From Phocoena phocoena (taxonomy: Eukaryota > Chordata > Mammalia > Artiodactyla > Phocoenidae): a stretch of 64,000 nucleotides of DNA. The DNA is taken from contig NC_089232.1 in NCBI RefSeq assembly GCF_963924675.1, positions 54,209,229 to 54,273,228 of the forward strand, given 5' to 3'. Both the position numbers and the translations under genes were made by a program. The notes beneath the pieces are model-generated. The model worked only from the letters and a program-made list of their open reading frames with translations, ran no database searches and was not told the origin of the DNA. Numbering within the stretch: the first letter of the stretch is position 1; the number at the start of each line of letters is the position of its first letter. Below, one piece after another: positions 24,380 to 35,250 of this stretch.

Positions 24380-25340
24380 GGTGATTTTCTTGGGGATGGT
24401 GCAAGGACAGCATTTTGAGAAACACTGAAGAAGTAAAGGATGTGGGTGAAGGGAGGAGGTAAGGCTAGTAAAGCAGGCAAAGATACAACCCGTCTGGCTC
24501 AGGAGTTTGAAGTATACTCTGGCGGCGGGACAGAACATTTTAAGCAAAACAGTGAATGATGTGACTAGATTGTTGTTTTAGAAAAATAATTCCAGGTCTA
24601 GTTTTCAGGAAAGACTGTCTGGGAGACTGGGGACCTTAACCAATGCAGTGAGGATAAAGATGGAGAAATGAGAATGTTTTTGAAAGATATTTTGCAGGTA
24701 GAACATCCTGGATTTGAACTTGAATGTGGTGGGGGGGAATGGTGACTGAGTAGGCGGAGTTTAGGATACTTTCTGAATTACTGCAAAACTGGAAAATGAG
24801 TAGACAGATCAGTCTAGAAATAAAAAGACAATTACAGCATGAGGCTGAGAAAGTCCAATAAAAATATTGGTAGTAAATTTAAAAATCTTTTTTATCTGAA
24901 AAAAAATTTAAATCTGTGTTTGACTTAGTTTCTGAAACTTAACAAATAAAATCACCATTGAATGTCATGAGAGTTTCCTAAAACCAGGCATTATAACCTC
25001 AGGTTAGACACTGGTCCCAAGCAAAACTCTTCTATTTCAGGTATTGTCTGATCACTCCTTCTGGCACTATAGAGCACCTCAAAAGAGGATCATTCTTCCT
25101 TTCCTACCTATGGGGGGATGAAGGAGAAATTAATTCCCTGTCCTGGAGCAGACGTTTTCTTCCTGAACTATGTAAGAACGTTGCTAACTCGTTACAGAAT
25201 CAGTCTACAGGTGTATAAAATGTGCTGGGTGCTTTTAAAATTTGTTATTTACACTAGTGGGTCACACATAGAGGTACTGATAAAAGGATAAAATCCACTC
25301 ATATTAGGATTACATATGCATGAGAGAGTTTCTCAGAAAT
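24380..25340. other. No gene; possible old LINE remnants
   Basis: 24,590-24,850 ('gaggataaagatggagaaatgag...gtggtgggggggaatggtgactgag') recalls L2/CR1-like antisense sequence but is too diverged to call. The rest is unassigned. Confidence 0.4.
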
Positions 25341-25353
25341 AAAGGATATTGCT

Positions 25354-25714
25354 GGGCTTCCCTGGTGGCGCAGTGGTTAAGAATCCGCCTGCCAGTGCAG
25401 GGGACACAGGTTCGAGCCCTGGTCTGGGAAGATCCCACATGCCACAGAGCAGTTAAGCCCGTGCACCACAACTACTGAACCTGTGCTCTAGAGCCCATGA
25501 GCCACAACTACTGAGCCCATGTGCCACAACTACTGAAACCCACGAGTCCAGAGCCCATGCTCCGCAGCAAGAGAAGACACGGCAAAGAGAAGCCCGCACA
25601 CCACAACGAAGAGTAGCACCCCCTCGCCGCAACTAGAGAAAGCCCGTGCGCATCAATGAAGACCCAACACAGCCAAAAATAAATAAATGAAATAAATAAA
25701 GTTATAGGAAAAAA
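25354..25714 (+). mobile_element. CHR-type SINE (long form)
   Basis: pol III A box at 25,366-25,376 and B box 'ggttcgagccc' at 25,409-25,419 are both well kept. Ends 'gacccaacacagcc' plus AAAT-rich tail. A perfect 13-bp TSD (aaaggatattgct) lies at 25,341-25,353 and 25,715-25,727. Carries an additional internal 'gccacaactactgagcccatg' unit compared with other copies. Confidence 0.97.
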
Positions 25715-25729
25715 AAAGGATATTGCTCC

Positions 25730-26415
25730 TGGAAGCTGGTAAGACTGTCTTCATGTGATTACCTAAGAAAAGAACGTTGTATCAATAATTTTCAAGTCAG
25801 GGCTTACCACCCTGCCATGGTCACAGCCTCAGCAGCTGACAGGGACTGGATGAAGCAATGTTTATGGAGTAATAACTGGCACTAAGAATAAAACAGACTC
25901 ATAACTAGAAGGGTCTCAATTATACCTTTATGAGTCAGACTAGTCATTCTGGTTTGCCCATTATGTAGCGATAGGACCTGGTCAGGCTGCCAGTTACAGG
26001 AAATCCGTAACCTTGATCCTAGCAGCTGAATGTTGTTTCAGCTTCTTACTTATTGAGAGAAAACGACAGCTACTTGCTCTGTCTCAAGAACATTTCATTT
26101 GCTTTTGTTCGTAGAAAATTCTTGAAAATCAGACTTGCCTACCACCTCCTCCTATGCTCCCATACTCTTAGAAGCAGAACCATAAAGACTGGATTCCTTG
26201 CCATCAAGGAGTTTACCATCTAGGGACATAAAAAGGTCATGTACACAAACTACCAGGCAATACTGTGATATCTAACTCCGAAATGATAAAAACAAAGTCC
26301 ATTAGGACTAAAGAGGAGAAAAGGATCACTCTGGGGTGATCAGGAAAGTTTTCACAGAGGATTGGAGCTGAGTCTTGAAGTGTACAACCTCTGCTTAACT
26401 GAATTCAGGTATCTG
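25730..26415. other. No gene; possible L2-like part
   Basis: 26,195-26,390 ('ccttgccatcaaggagtttaccatctagggac...') fits the antisense of an L2 internal 3' part weakly. Otherwise unassigned. Confidence 0.4.
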
Positions 26416-26419
26416 TTTA

Positions 26420-26965
26420 TGTTAGTTTTCTATTGTCATGTAACAAATAGCTGTAAATTTAGCAGCTCAAAACAATATTTATTTACTAGCTCTTAGTTCT
26501 GCAGGACAAAAGACTGGGCAGGCTCAACTGGGCTCTCAGCTTAGAGTATCACAAGGTCAAAATCAAAGTGTTGGCCAGGTGGGGCTCTTTTCTGGAGGCT
26601 TTTGGAAACAATCTGCTTCCAACTTCATTTGGCTTGTTGGTAGAATCTAGTGTCTGGCAGCTGGTTGTTGTCATCCAGGGGCCACTGTCTGCTCTTAGAG
26701 ACTACCCACCTTCCTTCTCACATGGCCTCCTCCATCTTCAAAGTCAGCCATGGTACACTGAGTCCTTACACTTCCAATCTCTGCTTCTTCTGCTACCGAC
26801 CAGAGAAAAAGCTCTGCTTTTAAAGGGCTCTCTGTGTCTTACGGGCAACTAATTTGGGACCGTAATTATAGCTGCTTCACACCACTACTTATATTAGTTT
26901 TGACTGAATAATCAGGGACAGGAATCTTGAGGGACACCTTTAGAATTCTGCCTATCCCGTGTTAT
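26420..26965 (+). mobile_element. Old LTR-type repeat (ERVL/MaLR-like)
   Basis: 'tgttagttttctattgtcatgtaacaaatagctgtaaatttagcagctcaaaacaa' and 'ctggaggcttttggaaacaatctgcttcc', 'cctcctccatcttcaaagtcagc', '...agaattctgcctatcc' match a widespread LTR-like repeat. Family name not resolved. A 94-codon frame inside (26,568-26,852) is a by-product. Confidence 0.65.
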
Positions 26966-26969
26966 TCTG

Positions 26970-27965
26970 TAAACCTACCTTAAGGTGTCTATCAATTCAA
27001 TAGTCAACTGGCCACTTATTAAGCACACTGTACCAGTTACAGTTATACTAAGTGGAATCTTAATTTTTGTCTGAAAGATTTTTCAGGTGCTTCAAAACTT
27101 GAAGTCTACTCCAGGTTTAAACAAAAGCAAAATATTTTCAATAAACGAATATAACATATTTAAATAGTATTTCAAAATGTTTCAGTGAAGATGTATAAGA
27201 GCATTACTTAGGGAGCTGTTAAAGCAACACACACAGCTTTCTGCCTCATTTCTGCTCCACAGGGAGAAGACTGCTTCCTATTTTACCCACCCTCGCCCCA
27301 TTCATAGACAATCACCACCATAATGACGCAACGTCATCCATTTCTTTATCCACAATCTTCTCTCTGTTCTCTTTCATTTCTGGAACTTTCACATACATAA
27401 TGCCTTCCTATCCATTACGCCTATGAACATTTCACATACACTTTGAGACTTTGCCCAAATCCTGCCTTCTCCATGCTTCTGACCATACCTACATTTTTCT
27501 TCTGTGCAATCCATTTGGCAATCAGTAGTATCACTGGGCTATATCGCTTCTATTTCAATCTTCATTTAGACATACATATACACACACATATATTTTTTAA
27601 ATTTTCAAATGACAACGCCTTTTTTTATATTACTCCCAAGTATTCAGTGCAGGAAAGGCATTGGAAAATATTTGTAGTATTACTAAATTGCTCTGACTGG
27701 AAAAATCTGACAGTTGCTCATGATTTACTGCTGTTGATATTATCTACCTAGTTGTTAGCTTCCTTAATTATTTTTAAACTAATCAGCGTTTTAACCAACA
27801 AGCCATCACCTGGTTGTGGCTGCGGCCCTGTGTTTTCCATTTATGAAGAGGCTTTTTTTCTGACTCTTCTAAGAAAGCAGGCAGGTGTCACCGGCAAAGT
27901 CCATTAACAATACTCAGGAAATAAAAACAGAATCTGGGTAATAAAGTCTAACCTTTTTTTTTCCT
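26970..27965. other. No gene; no repeat family recognised
   Basis: Mixed unique-looking sequence. The 102-codon frame at 27,443-27,751 has no motif. Confidence 0.45.
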
Positions 27966-27969
27966 TTCC

Positions 27970-28425
27970 TTTGTGCTTAGTCTGGTTTCACTTGCTCACG
28001 GGGCGTTGTGTCAAGAGGCCCTGCCCCCGGCACCTCAGACCAGAGATCCTGGTGCAACGTGGCTGCACCCCACACTTCAGCTTCGAGACCGTGTGCAGAA
28101 GCTGCAAACTACACCCAATTCAAGATGGCGGTGGCAGGCCGTGTGCAGAGATGCTGCACCCGGCACCGCGCCCGGCTCCGCCAACCCCTCCGCCCACTGC
28201 CTGCGGGAACTCCACTCCCTTCCGTTCCCCTACTGCCAAGTTCCCTATGAAGCAGCCCCGCCCACGCCCACGGCCTGTCCTGAGAGCCTGTGCTCTAGCG
28301 CGCAAGGCTGCACCTCTCCGTTCTTTGATTAAAGGATAGAACTTTGCTTTGAACCAAACTTGGTCTTGTTCGATTGGCTCCAATGACACTGGGCAGGAGG
28401 ACCCTTGTTGGGGATCCACTTGAAA
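27970..28425 (+). promoter_or_regulatory. GC-rich LTR-like or promoter-like block
   Basis: A sharp GC and CpG rise in an AT-rich neighbourhood. It contains a YY1-like 'caagatggcgg' at 28,121-28,131, a GC-box pair 'ccccgcccacgcccac' at 28,255-28,270, and then 'attaaa' at 28,328-28,333 followed by 'acttggtcttgttcgattggctcc'. GC-box, then poly(A) signal, then a short U5-like end is the layout of an ERV1 LTR in plus orientation. No TSD or exact ends were found, so a non-LTR promoter is also possible. High GC explains three overlapping frames of 80-122 codons. Confidence 0.5.
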
Positions 28426-28502
28426 GGGTTGATAAATCCTTTGATACTTCCAAGCGAATGACTATAAAATGCTCTGGAGCTAAGAAGCATGCTTTTCTTC
28501 TT

Positions 28503-28583
28503 TCCCAGCTCTATTGAGGTATAATTGACATATAACCTTGAGTAACTTTAAGGTGTACCACTTGTTGATTTGTGAGAGCCATT
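28503..28583 (-). mobile_element. L1 3'-end fragment
   Basis: 'agctctattgaggtataattgacatataacc...aaggtgtaccacttgttgattt' is antisense to an L1M 3' end. It continues briefly after the SINE insertion (28,912 onward). Confidence 0.75.
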
Positions 28584-28898
28584 CTTTTTTTTTTTTTTTT
28601 TTAAAGGTCTTCTCAGGGCAGTGAGCCTCATCTTCATTCAGGGCTCTCCAGTGGCTCCCCACCCTTTTATTAAAAAAATTTATTTATTTATTTGGCTGCG
28701 CTGGGTCTTAGTTGCGGCATGTGGGATCTTCGTTGCTGCGTGTGGTATCTTCGCTGCCGTGTGCAGGATCTTCTAATTGCAGCATGCGGGATCTTTTAGT
28801 TGTGGCATGTGGGATCTTGTGCCCTGGCCAGGGATTGAACCTGAGACCCCTGCATGGGGAGCATGAAGTCTTAACCTCTGGACCACCAGGGAAGTCCC
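28584..28898 (-). mobile_element. CHR-1-like SINE with extra 3' sequence (possible transduction)
   Basis: Perfect 13-bp TSD (tgtgagagccatt) at 28,571-28,583 and 28,899-28,911. Read on the minus strand the order is: SINE body from 'gggacttccctggtggtcc' to 'cccagcgcagcc', an AAAT-rich tail, about 60 bp of non-SINE sequence (28,602-28,668), then a second A-run (28,585-28,602). The TSD encloses the extra segment, so it was inserted with the SINE. Confidence 0.9.
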
Positions 28899-29019
28899 TG
28901 TGAGAGCCATTTTTATTAATAACTTTCTAGCTTAGATTTTTCTGTGATTATCCATTTTCTTTCTCTCAGTTTATACGATGAAAGCAGTAGCTGCCCATCA
29001 AAATCTTCTTCCTTATCAA

Positions 29020-29395
29020 CGGCTGTGCTTGAAATCAGCTGCTCAGTCTGGAAACACATTTCCCAGCAGATCCTGCAACCGCATGTGGCCATGTGACTCA
29101 TTTTTGCCAATAAAATACAAGAAAAAATGGTAGGTGCTGTCATGGGTGTAGCTCTCTCAGAAAGTGTTTACTCCTTATTTCCCCATCCTCTAACTGAACA
29201 TAGACATCAAGGCCCCAGGGAAGCAGAATCTCAGATGGAGGAGCTTGGGGCTACAATGCTCCATGTGGAAGAGAGCTGCTGCTGACTTGGAATACTCTCC
29301 AATTTATTAGTGATAAACTTTTGCTGGATTTCAACCACTGTATTTGAGGGTCCATTTGTTTCAACAATTTAGCCTTCCCTAACTAGTACACTTCA
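29020..29395 (+). mobile_element. MLT1-like MaLR LTR
   Basis: 'ttcccagcagatcctgcaaccgcatgtggccatgtgactcatttttgccaataaaatac' and 'atgtggaagagagctgctgctgacttgg...agtgataaacttttgctggatttcaaccactgtatttgaggg' follow an MLT1-like LTR order. Subfamily not resolved. Confidence 0.65.
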
Positions 29396-29734
29396 TTTTT
29401 GTATTTTCTCAAGTACCCAATAGATATGTAGCGTGGCTCCCACAGCATAAGCTTATTTAGAAATCATCCAAAGGAGATGAGACCGAGGTGATCACTGAGG
29501 AAGGTGCCACCCAGCTCTGATTCTGAAGAATAGCTGTTTTCATCTTTGTAAAAAGAAACTATTTATAGTAATTGAAAGCAGAACTTCTAGTTAGCAATAT
29601 CCCTGAGGCAATGTGGTTAGGGTTTTGATCAGTGTGTGGCTTATGGTCAAGGAGGCTTGCTGGATGGCCCATCTCTGCCTCACCAGAAAAAGGTAGAAAA
29701 AACCTAAATTCTCTTCTATTTAAGGCCAGAACAA

Positions 29735-30050
29735 TGTCCTCCCATGTCAGTTTCCTCGAATTTAAATTCTTCTCAGATGTTACATCTCCTGGGAAGGGTT
29801 TCCTGACCACCATCCTCTCCCCACTAATACCAGGATGAGATGTCTCTTCTCAAAGTATCCCCAGGACTCTTTGTAAATCTCTATCATTGCTCTCACCACA
29901 CTGATGCCTATGCCTCCTTGCCTCCCGCTCCAGTTAGTCAGCCCCTTGAGTGCAGGGACGTTCATCTTTGTGGTCCTTCTGCCTGGTACAGTGCCTGACA
30001 AACAGTAGATGTTTCATAAATGATGCTTGAAGGAACGAATGAAGTTAAGG
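29735..30050 (+). mobile_element. L2 3' end
   Basis: 'tcagatgttacatctcctgggaagggtttcctgacc', 'ccttgagtgcagggacgttcatctttgtggt', and 'cagtgcctgacaaacagtagatgtttcataaatgatgcttgaa' occur in L2 order. Confidence 0.88.
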
Positions 30051-30249
30051 GCCTCACTGGATGGTATTTATCTGCTTATTCCCACAGGAGACAACAACAG
30101 AATAGTTATCACTGACATCATTTCCAAGCCCCCCTTGAAATCTTTTCTTCTCATTTTTGTTACCATGCCTAATTACTTTCCACTTGTTGAGTCCTTCACT
30201 GCCTTTGCTTAGATCAGCAAAGATGTATGTGCGTTCTTAAGAAATTCCC

Positions 30250-30288
30250 TTGAAAAAGCCTCTCTTTTTTTTTTTTTGAAAAAGCCTC
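30250..30288. repeat. T-rich 13-mer between perfect 13-bp direct repeats
   Basis: 'ttgaaaaagcctc' at 30,250-30,262 and 30,276-30,288 encloses only 'tctttttttttttt'-type sequence (30,263-30,275). Second case of a tail-only insertion pattern after 13,392-13,434. Confidence 0.88.
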
Positions 30289-30299
30289 CCTTGATTATA

Positions 30300-30765
30300 A
30301 TTTTTCATATTCTCAATTCTTTACCATATTGGACACATCGTGTCAAGAGTTAGCCCTGAGGAGTAAAGAGAGACCTGCACAGAAGTCAGGAAATCTTGAG
30401 TCTCTTTATCTCTTAATGCCCTGCCAAAAGGCCACTGTAAAATGACAGTGAGTGAATTAGAAAAGAGTAAATCTTAGACAAAATCCTACTTAGAAATCAT
30501 AATAAATTTTAAAACAGATAAAAGCATAGCTCAGTACGGGGCCTCTGAGAAGCTGAGTTTGAACAACACAGCCTAGATCATCTCAAAGTTCCCTTTCACC
30601 TGTAAAAGCCTGAAATTCTACGTAAATTAATTGTTCTGTACTTTTTGTATGCAAATGATGTGGTCTTTGGTACCTTCAAATCTATCAAATAATAAATGGT
30701 TCCGTGTATTAGCTGTATCTAATAAAATTATCTTCTGTTGACAAAGCATTTTACAGGGATATTTA
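30300..30765. other. No gene; no repeat family recognised
   Basis: Unassigned AT-rich sequence. Confidence 0.5.
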
Positions 30766-30769
30766 TAGA

Positions 30770-31000
30770 GGCAGTGGGGCACTGTTGTTACCAGCATAGA
30801 CTTTGGAGTAAGACAGAACTGAATTCAAATCCTAACACCTAAAGGAACTAGCACTGTGACTTGGGCAGGCTACTTAATCTCTCTAAGCCTCAGTTTCCTC
30901 ACGTGTAAAAGGGGGATGAGAACGCCTGCATGACTGGCTGTCGGAAGGATGAAATGGGATGTTGTACACAGAACATTTCGCAGCACAGTACCTGTCATAA
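30770..31000 (+). mobile_element. MIR, nearly complete
   Basis: 'cagcatagactttggagtaagacagaactgaattcaaatcc', 'ttaatctctctaagcctcagtttcctcacgtgtaaaaggggg' and 'cagcacagtacctgtcataagc'. Confidence 0.9.
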
Positions 31001-31029
31001 GCTACAATCTCTATAAAAATTAGCTGTGG

Positions 31030-31150
31030 TTAATTCACATTCATTATTTAATTTAATCCTCACAATGTTAGCGTTATTACTATTCTTATTTACAGAAAAA
31101 GTTGAGACTCCAAGAAGTGAAATGGCTCACCAAAATTCACCCAGGGAGGG
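31030..31150 (-). mobile_element. MIR fragment
   Basis: 'ttcattatttaatttaatcctcacaatgttagc...ttacagaaaaagttgagactccaagaag' is reverse MIR. It adjoins the plus-strand MIR, giving a head-to-head pair within 30 bp. Confidence 0.8.
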
Positions 31151-31592
31151 CTCTTTCAACTACCCCACTCAGGAAAGAACTAAAACAAACAAAAGGGAAG
31201 AGTTCTGGCTGGGGGCCACAAAAGCAATACCTGTCAACCACACAGCAATGACCCCAGACAAGGTAGGGGTGGAGAGGAGGATTCCAGAGACAAATTTTAC
31301 CAACTTATGATAGTGTGTGAGACTGAGACATTGTCTAAGCAGGGCCCAAGCCAGGATGTTACAGTGAGCTCTCCACCCAGGCAACTCCACATTCCGTGAT
31401 GGGGGTGGGGTTTCTCCTCTGCCCCGCTCAGGCTTTTGCACATAGCAGGTGCTCATTGAACATTTGCTAAGTGGCCTGGGTAATAAGACTTCTTTTTTAT
31501 CTCTCCCCTACCCCCATAATTTGGAAGAATTTCCTTGCCCTTAAAATCATGAGGTAAAAGGACTTTGTCTCTTCCTCAATAAAAAAGAGTTG

Positions 31593-31620
31593 CGGGCGGG
31601 TGGGGGGTGGGGGGGGGGTG
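31593..31620 (+). repeat. G-rich tract, G-quadruplex-capable
   Basis: 'gggcgggtggggggtgggg' followed by more G: four or more runs of at least three G with loops of one base. No other repeat explains it. Confidence 0.9.
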
Positions 31621-31629
31621 GTGTGGAGA

Positions 31630-32755
31630 ATCTTCCCTGACAATTCAATTTTGTATAAAGTACCTGATGGATCCTGGCAATTATTCCATTAACTGTACTT
31701 TAAACAGCAGCTCTGGCCTCCCTTCCTTTCTCCTCCTCCTTCTTCCTACACTGAGGTCATGGTTCCTAATTTAGTCCATCATAATTTCTACCCACAGCAA
31801 GCTGATATCATCGCAAGCAAACACAGCCCCAGACTTACTCTAAGGCAGAGAGACAGAGACCCAAGAAAGAAAATGAAGGCTTATATTCATTCCTCCCTCC
31901 CTCCTCTGCCCAGTCACTTACTTCTTGTCCTAATGTGTCATGGAGCCTGCTCTTTTATAAAAAAATCAGAAGGACATTGCAGAGACACAGACTGAAATTC
32001 CCTTATTTTGACCGTATATTTTAATATATATATTTAAAATACAAGAGGAAGTGCAGATATTTCTGTCTTGTTTGCTCTAAGAGATTCATATATTTGAGTT
32101 GTTTTCATTTTAAAGAAAATATGAAAAACAAAAGACCGGAAGGGTTAAGTAATCACAGAACGGCCTGTCCTCATTAGTTGTGTGAAATCCCCACTGCATC
32201 ACAGGGACAGCATGTTAAATCAATAGAGACTTGAGCTGTTAATTTCCAAAAAGGAAGAGATGCTTGAACTAAAATAGTCTATGTCGAGTCTCATGTCGAG
32301 TCTCTGCCCGTAGGGAACGGAAGCCCCTTTAATTTCAGGTCTTTCTACAATGAGGTAAGTTCCAGGAAGGTAATGAACCGCTTTACAAAATTTCATGCTC
32401 TTTTGTGGGGGAAGGAGGGAATACTTTGCTGACACAAAAGCTTTAGTTTTGTACAGCACTGAAATTACAATAAGGTGATAAGAGGTATAGGTGTACATAC
32501 AGGTGTATATAGGTGAAATGTGATGAGGGTGGGGTGGGACTAGGGAGATGGGAGCACATCAAGGTCAGGAACAGGTAAACTTCTTGCCCTTTGTTACTTT
32601 TTATTCCATCTGCTCTCCTTCCCTGGGCTATGCCTCTGCACTCAATGTCAAGGAGAGGAGATGCCACTTTTACTTCTAACTGATCCACGGCCATCTTTTT
32701 TTTCCATTCCCTTCCAGGAAGAAGCTGAGAAAGAGACTGCTTACATTGCATAGAC
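31630..32755. other. No gene; no repeat family recognised
   Basis: Unique-looking sequence. Minus-strand frames of 92 and 102 codons (32,220-32,751) overlap one another in different frames and have no motif. Confidence 0.45.
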
Positions 32756-32771
32756 TCACGATCAATAACTT

Positions 32772-32913
32772 GAAAAAAAACGTTTTATTGAAATATTGTT
32801 GATTTACAATGTTGTGTTAGTTTCAGATGTACAGCAAAATGATTCAGTTATACACACACATATATATTCTTTATATATATATGAATATATATATATATAT
32901 ATTCTTTCTTCAT
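32772..32913 (-). mobile_element. Short 5'-truncated L1 insertion
   Basis: A 12-bp TSD (gatcaataactt) at 32,760-32,771 and 32,914-32,925 brackets 142 bp. The plus strand 'ttttattgaaatattgttgatttacaatgttgtgttag...' is antisense to the L1 3' end, followed by an expanded (TA)n part. The tail side shows A8 on the plus strand, i.e. T in L1 sense, instead of the expected A-tail. Confidence 0.92.
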
Positions 32914-32929
32914 GATCAATAACTTTTGA

Positions 32930-33720
32930 TCGGGTTTGCATGATGAAATATTTGCAGGGTCTAGTGAGGACCAGAGTGATAAAATAAAGGGCAGATTTTA
33001 CTAGAAGTCACTTCATGATACCACTTCTTGGTGGGTCTATTCCTTGTGAACTATAATAGGTGTCATCATCCTGATTACCTTGTACACATACAGACTGTGG
33101 AAGTCCACAGAGTGGACAACTAGGCAGTTTCCAAACAAATGTCAGCAGATCTAATTTTTCATGAGTTCCTCCCTTCCTTTTTTCTCATCCTTGTTTATGA
33201 CCTCTTCAAGCTAAGAGGGTTCTGCAGCTGGCTGGGGACTTACTTCTTATCTAAAAAAAAATTCCTTACATTCTTAGAATGACCATGAGTTCTAAGCTTC
33301 CATCACTGAGTTTTTCTCCCAGAGAAGTGAACAGCAGGTCCCCGCTGGTTTCCCCTGTGCCATCAGAGTGGCTACGAAGAAAGAGAAGGTGTTCCTCCAG
33401 CCCGTCACTTCCCAAAGGACCTCCCTCTCCCAAAGAGCAGCTGGTCTCCTCTGGGGAGGGGCTGGAGAGGCAGGCTGGGATGTTGAGATCAGAAAGACTA
33501 TGTCCATCAGCCTCATTTTTTTCTACCCTTGTCTCTCCCTGCTCCCTGCCACTTGGTCTGTGGATGGGCCCGCTCTGGTACTGAGCCAGTCCTCACCAGG
33601 GCAGTCAAGGGAGTAGCAGCCACCTACCACCTCCCATCCCCTCAGTGATGCTCAGCGGAACAGTCTGGGGGTATAGGAGCAAACTTGGTCCTTATCTGGC
33701 CTAAGAGGTATGGCACCTCC
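32930..33720. other. No gene called; mixed sequence
   Basis: A plus-strand 101-codon frame at 33,279-33,584 is Ser/Pro/Arg-rich and is preceded by an acceptor-like 'ttccttacattcttag', but a frame of 74 codons runs antisense and another of 82 codons in the sense, typical of GC-rich chance frames. Not called. Confidence 0.4.
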
Positions 33721-33724
33721 TCTA

Positions 33725-33905
33725 TTCTAAAGTGTGATTCTCAGCCTTCCCTGCCTTAGAATTCTCTGAAGAGTTTTTTAAAATGCTCAGCCCTGGGTCT
33801 ACTTTAGAGCACTTGAAACCAAATCTCTGGAGGTGGGGACCACGCAAGTGTGTTTTTAAAGCTCCCGAGTCAGAGAGGATGATGTGCTTCCTACTGTCCA
33901 ACACC
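33725..33905. mobile_element. Possible nonautonomous DNA transposon remnant
   Basis: 'gtgattctcagccttccctgccttagaattctctgaagagttttttaaaatgctcagccctgggtct' resembles a common hAT-type nonautonomous element whose consensus runs '...gaatcacctgggg.tcttgttaaaatgcag...'. Strongly diverged. Confidence 0.4.
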
Positions 33906-34214
33906 AGCTTCAGGCACTTGTCAAGCCTGCCCCTTGGAGCTGGGCCTGGAGTGATGGCCCTGTCATAGCCAAATGCTGCAGGCAATCTCACCGAGACCTC
34001 CCACGTTCACTTCTAGTCTTCCTTGTCTTGCTCTCCACCAGCCCTGGATGTCACCTTCCTCCTGCTCAGTTAGCACCTCCTCTAGAGACAGAGTCTGGCC
34101 TTAACTCCACTCAGCTCTGCCTCATCTCTGCCAGGATGGCCAAGGCCACGGTGACCCACAAAGGCTCTCTCACAGCTCACCACAAGCTCTGTTTGGAGCT
34201 TCTCTTCCTGCACT

Positions 34215-34405
34215 TTCTTCATCCAACATTTACTGAGCATCCATGATGTGTCAGACTCAGTGCCAGCTGCTTTGTATTATTACCACATTGAATCCTTATG
34301 ACAGCTTATGAGGAGGTACTGTTTTTGCAGCTAATGAGACAGAGATCCCGAGATGATAAAAATCTTGCCCAGGGTGTCTCACTCCAGGTTTGGCTTTCAA
34401 ATACA
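34215..34405 (-). mobile_element. MIR
   Basis: 'acatttactgagcatccatgatgtgtcagactcagtgccagctgctttgtattattaccacattgaatccttatgacagc' and 'atgagacagagatcccgagatgataaaaatcttgcccaggg' are reverse MIR. Confidence 0.82.
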
Positions 34406-34479
34406 AGTCTGGCTGATTCCATAGCCCGTGGTCTCACACTGCTGTGCTGCTCCTCATTGATAGAGACCTGGTTTCTGCC

Positions 34480-35250
34480 TGGAAGTGCTCACAGTCTAGT
34501 CTGGAAGACACACAGTGGCGACAAGCATGAGGGAAGGAGGAGATTTGGGCTGTGGGAGGTGCACCTACCCAGAGAAGGAGTCCTCAAGAAGATAATACCT
34601 CGAACTGAACCCTAAAAGATGAGTCAGATTTACTCAGATGAAGAGAGTGAGAACCCCTCATACACAGCTGAGGACGCCAGAGAAATCAAGGCTTCCTCAG
34701 GGACCTGCAAGAAATTCAATACGGTGGGAGGATGATGTGGAGGAAAGGGGAAGAGATGAAGATGGACAGGCAGGCAGGGCAGGTCATGAGCCTTTAAGTC
34801 ATGCTAGTAAATTTTGCACTTTATTCTCAGGACAATGGGTACCAATGAAGGATTTTAAGCGAAAGAGAGATAAAAATCAAAGCTGTATTTAGGGGGAAGG
34901 ATTGGCAAAGGACACGCATGGCTGGAGGCAGGGAGAACAGTTAAGAGATTATAGTGCAGGTCCTCGTGAGAGGTGATGGTGACCGGAACTAAGACATTAA
35001 CAGTGAAATGGCAAGGAGCGAAGAAAATTAGGAGCTATTTAGAAGGCAGGTGCAACTGGACTGATGAAAGACTAAATATGGTGGATGAGAAGAAGGAAGA
35101 GTCAAGAACGAGCCCCTTCCTTGAGATAAAGAACATAGGAAGAGGAGTAGGTTGGGGAAAGCTGGTGAGGTTTTTATGAACATGTAAGTGGAGGGGTCCA
35201 ATGGGCAGCTGAATATGAAGGTCTGGAGTCCGGGTAAGGTGTCTAGACTG
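34480..35250 (-). other. Probable old LINE (L2-like) antisense remnants; no gene
   Basis: 'tgctcacagtctagtctggaagacacacag', '...catgagcctttaagtcatgctag...caatgggtaccaatgaaggattttaagc' and 'gaggggtccaatgggcagctgaatatgaag' fit an L2/L3 3' region in reverse. Frames of 84 and 105 codons here are by-products. Confidence 0.5.

Noticed and set aside
23974..24480. Minus-strand frame of 168 codons
   Set aside because: Composed of the (GT)n microsatellite (Thr-His repeat) and an antisense SINE.
27971..28339. Three overlapping plus-strand frames of 80-122 codons
   Set aside because: Explained by high GC of the LTR-like/promoter-like block.
33279..33584. Ser/Pro-rich 101-codon frame with an acceptor-like site before it
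   Set aside because: Other frames over the same bases are also open, no domain, no donor in frame that I could support.
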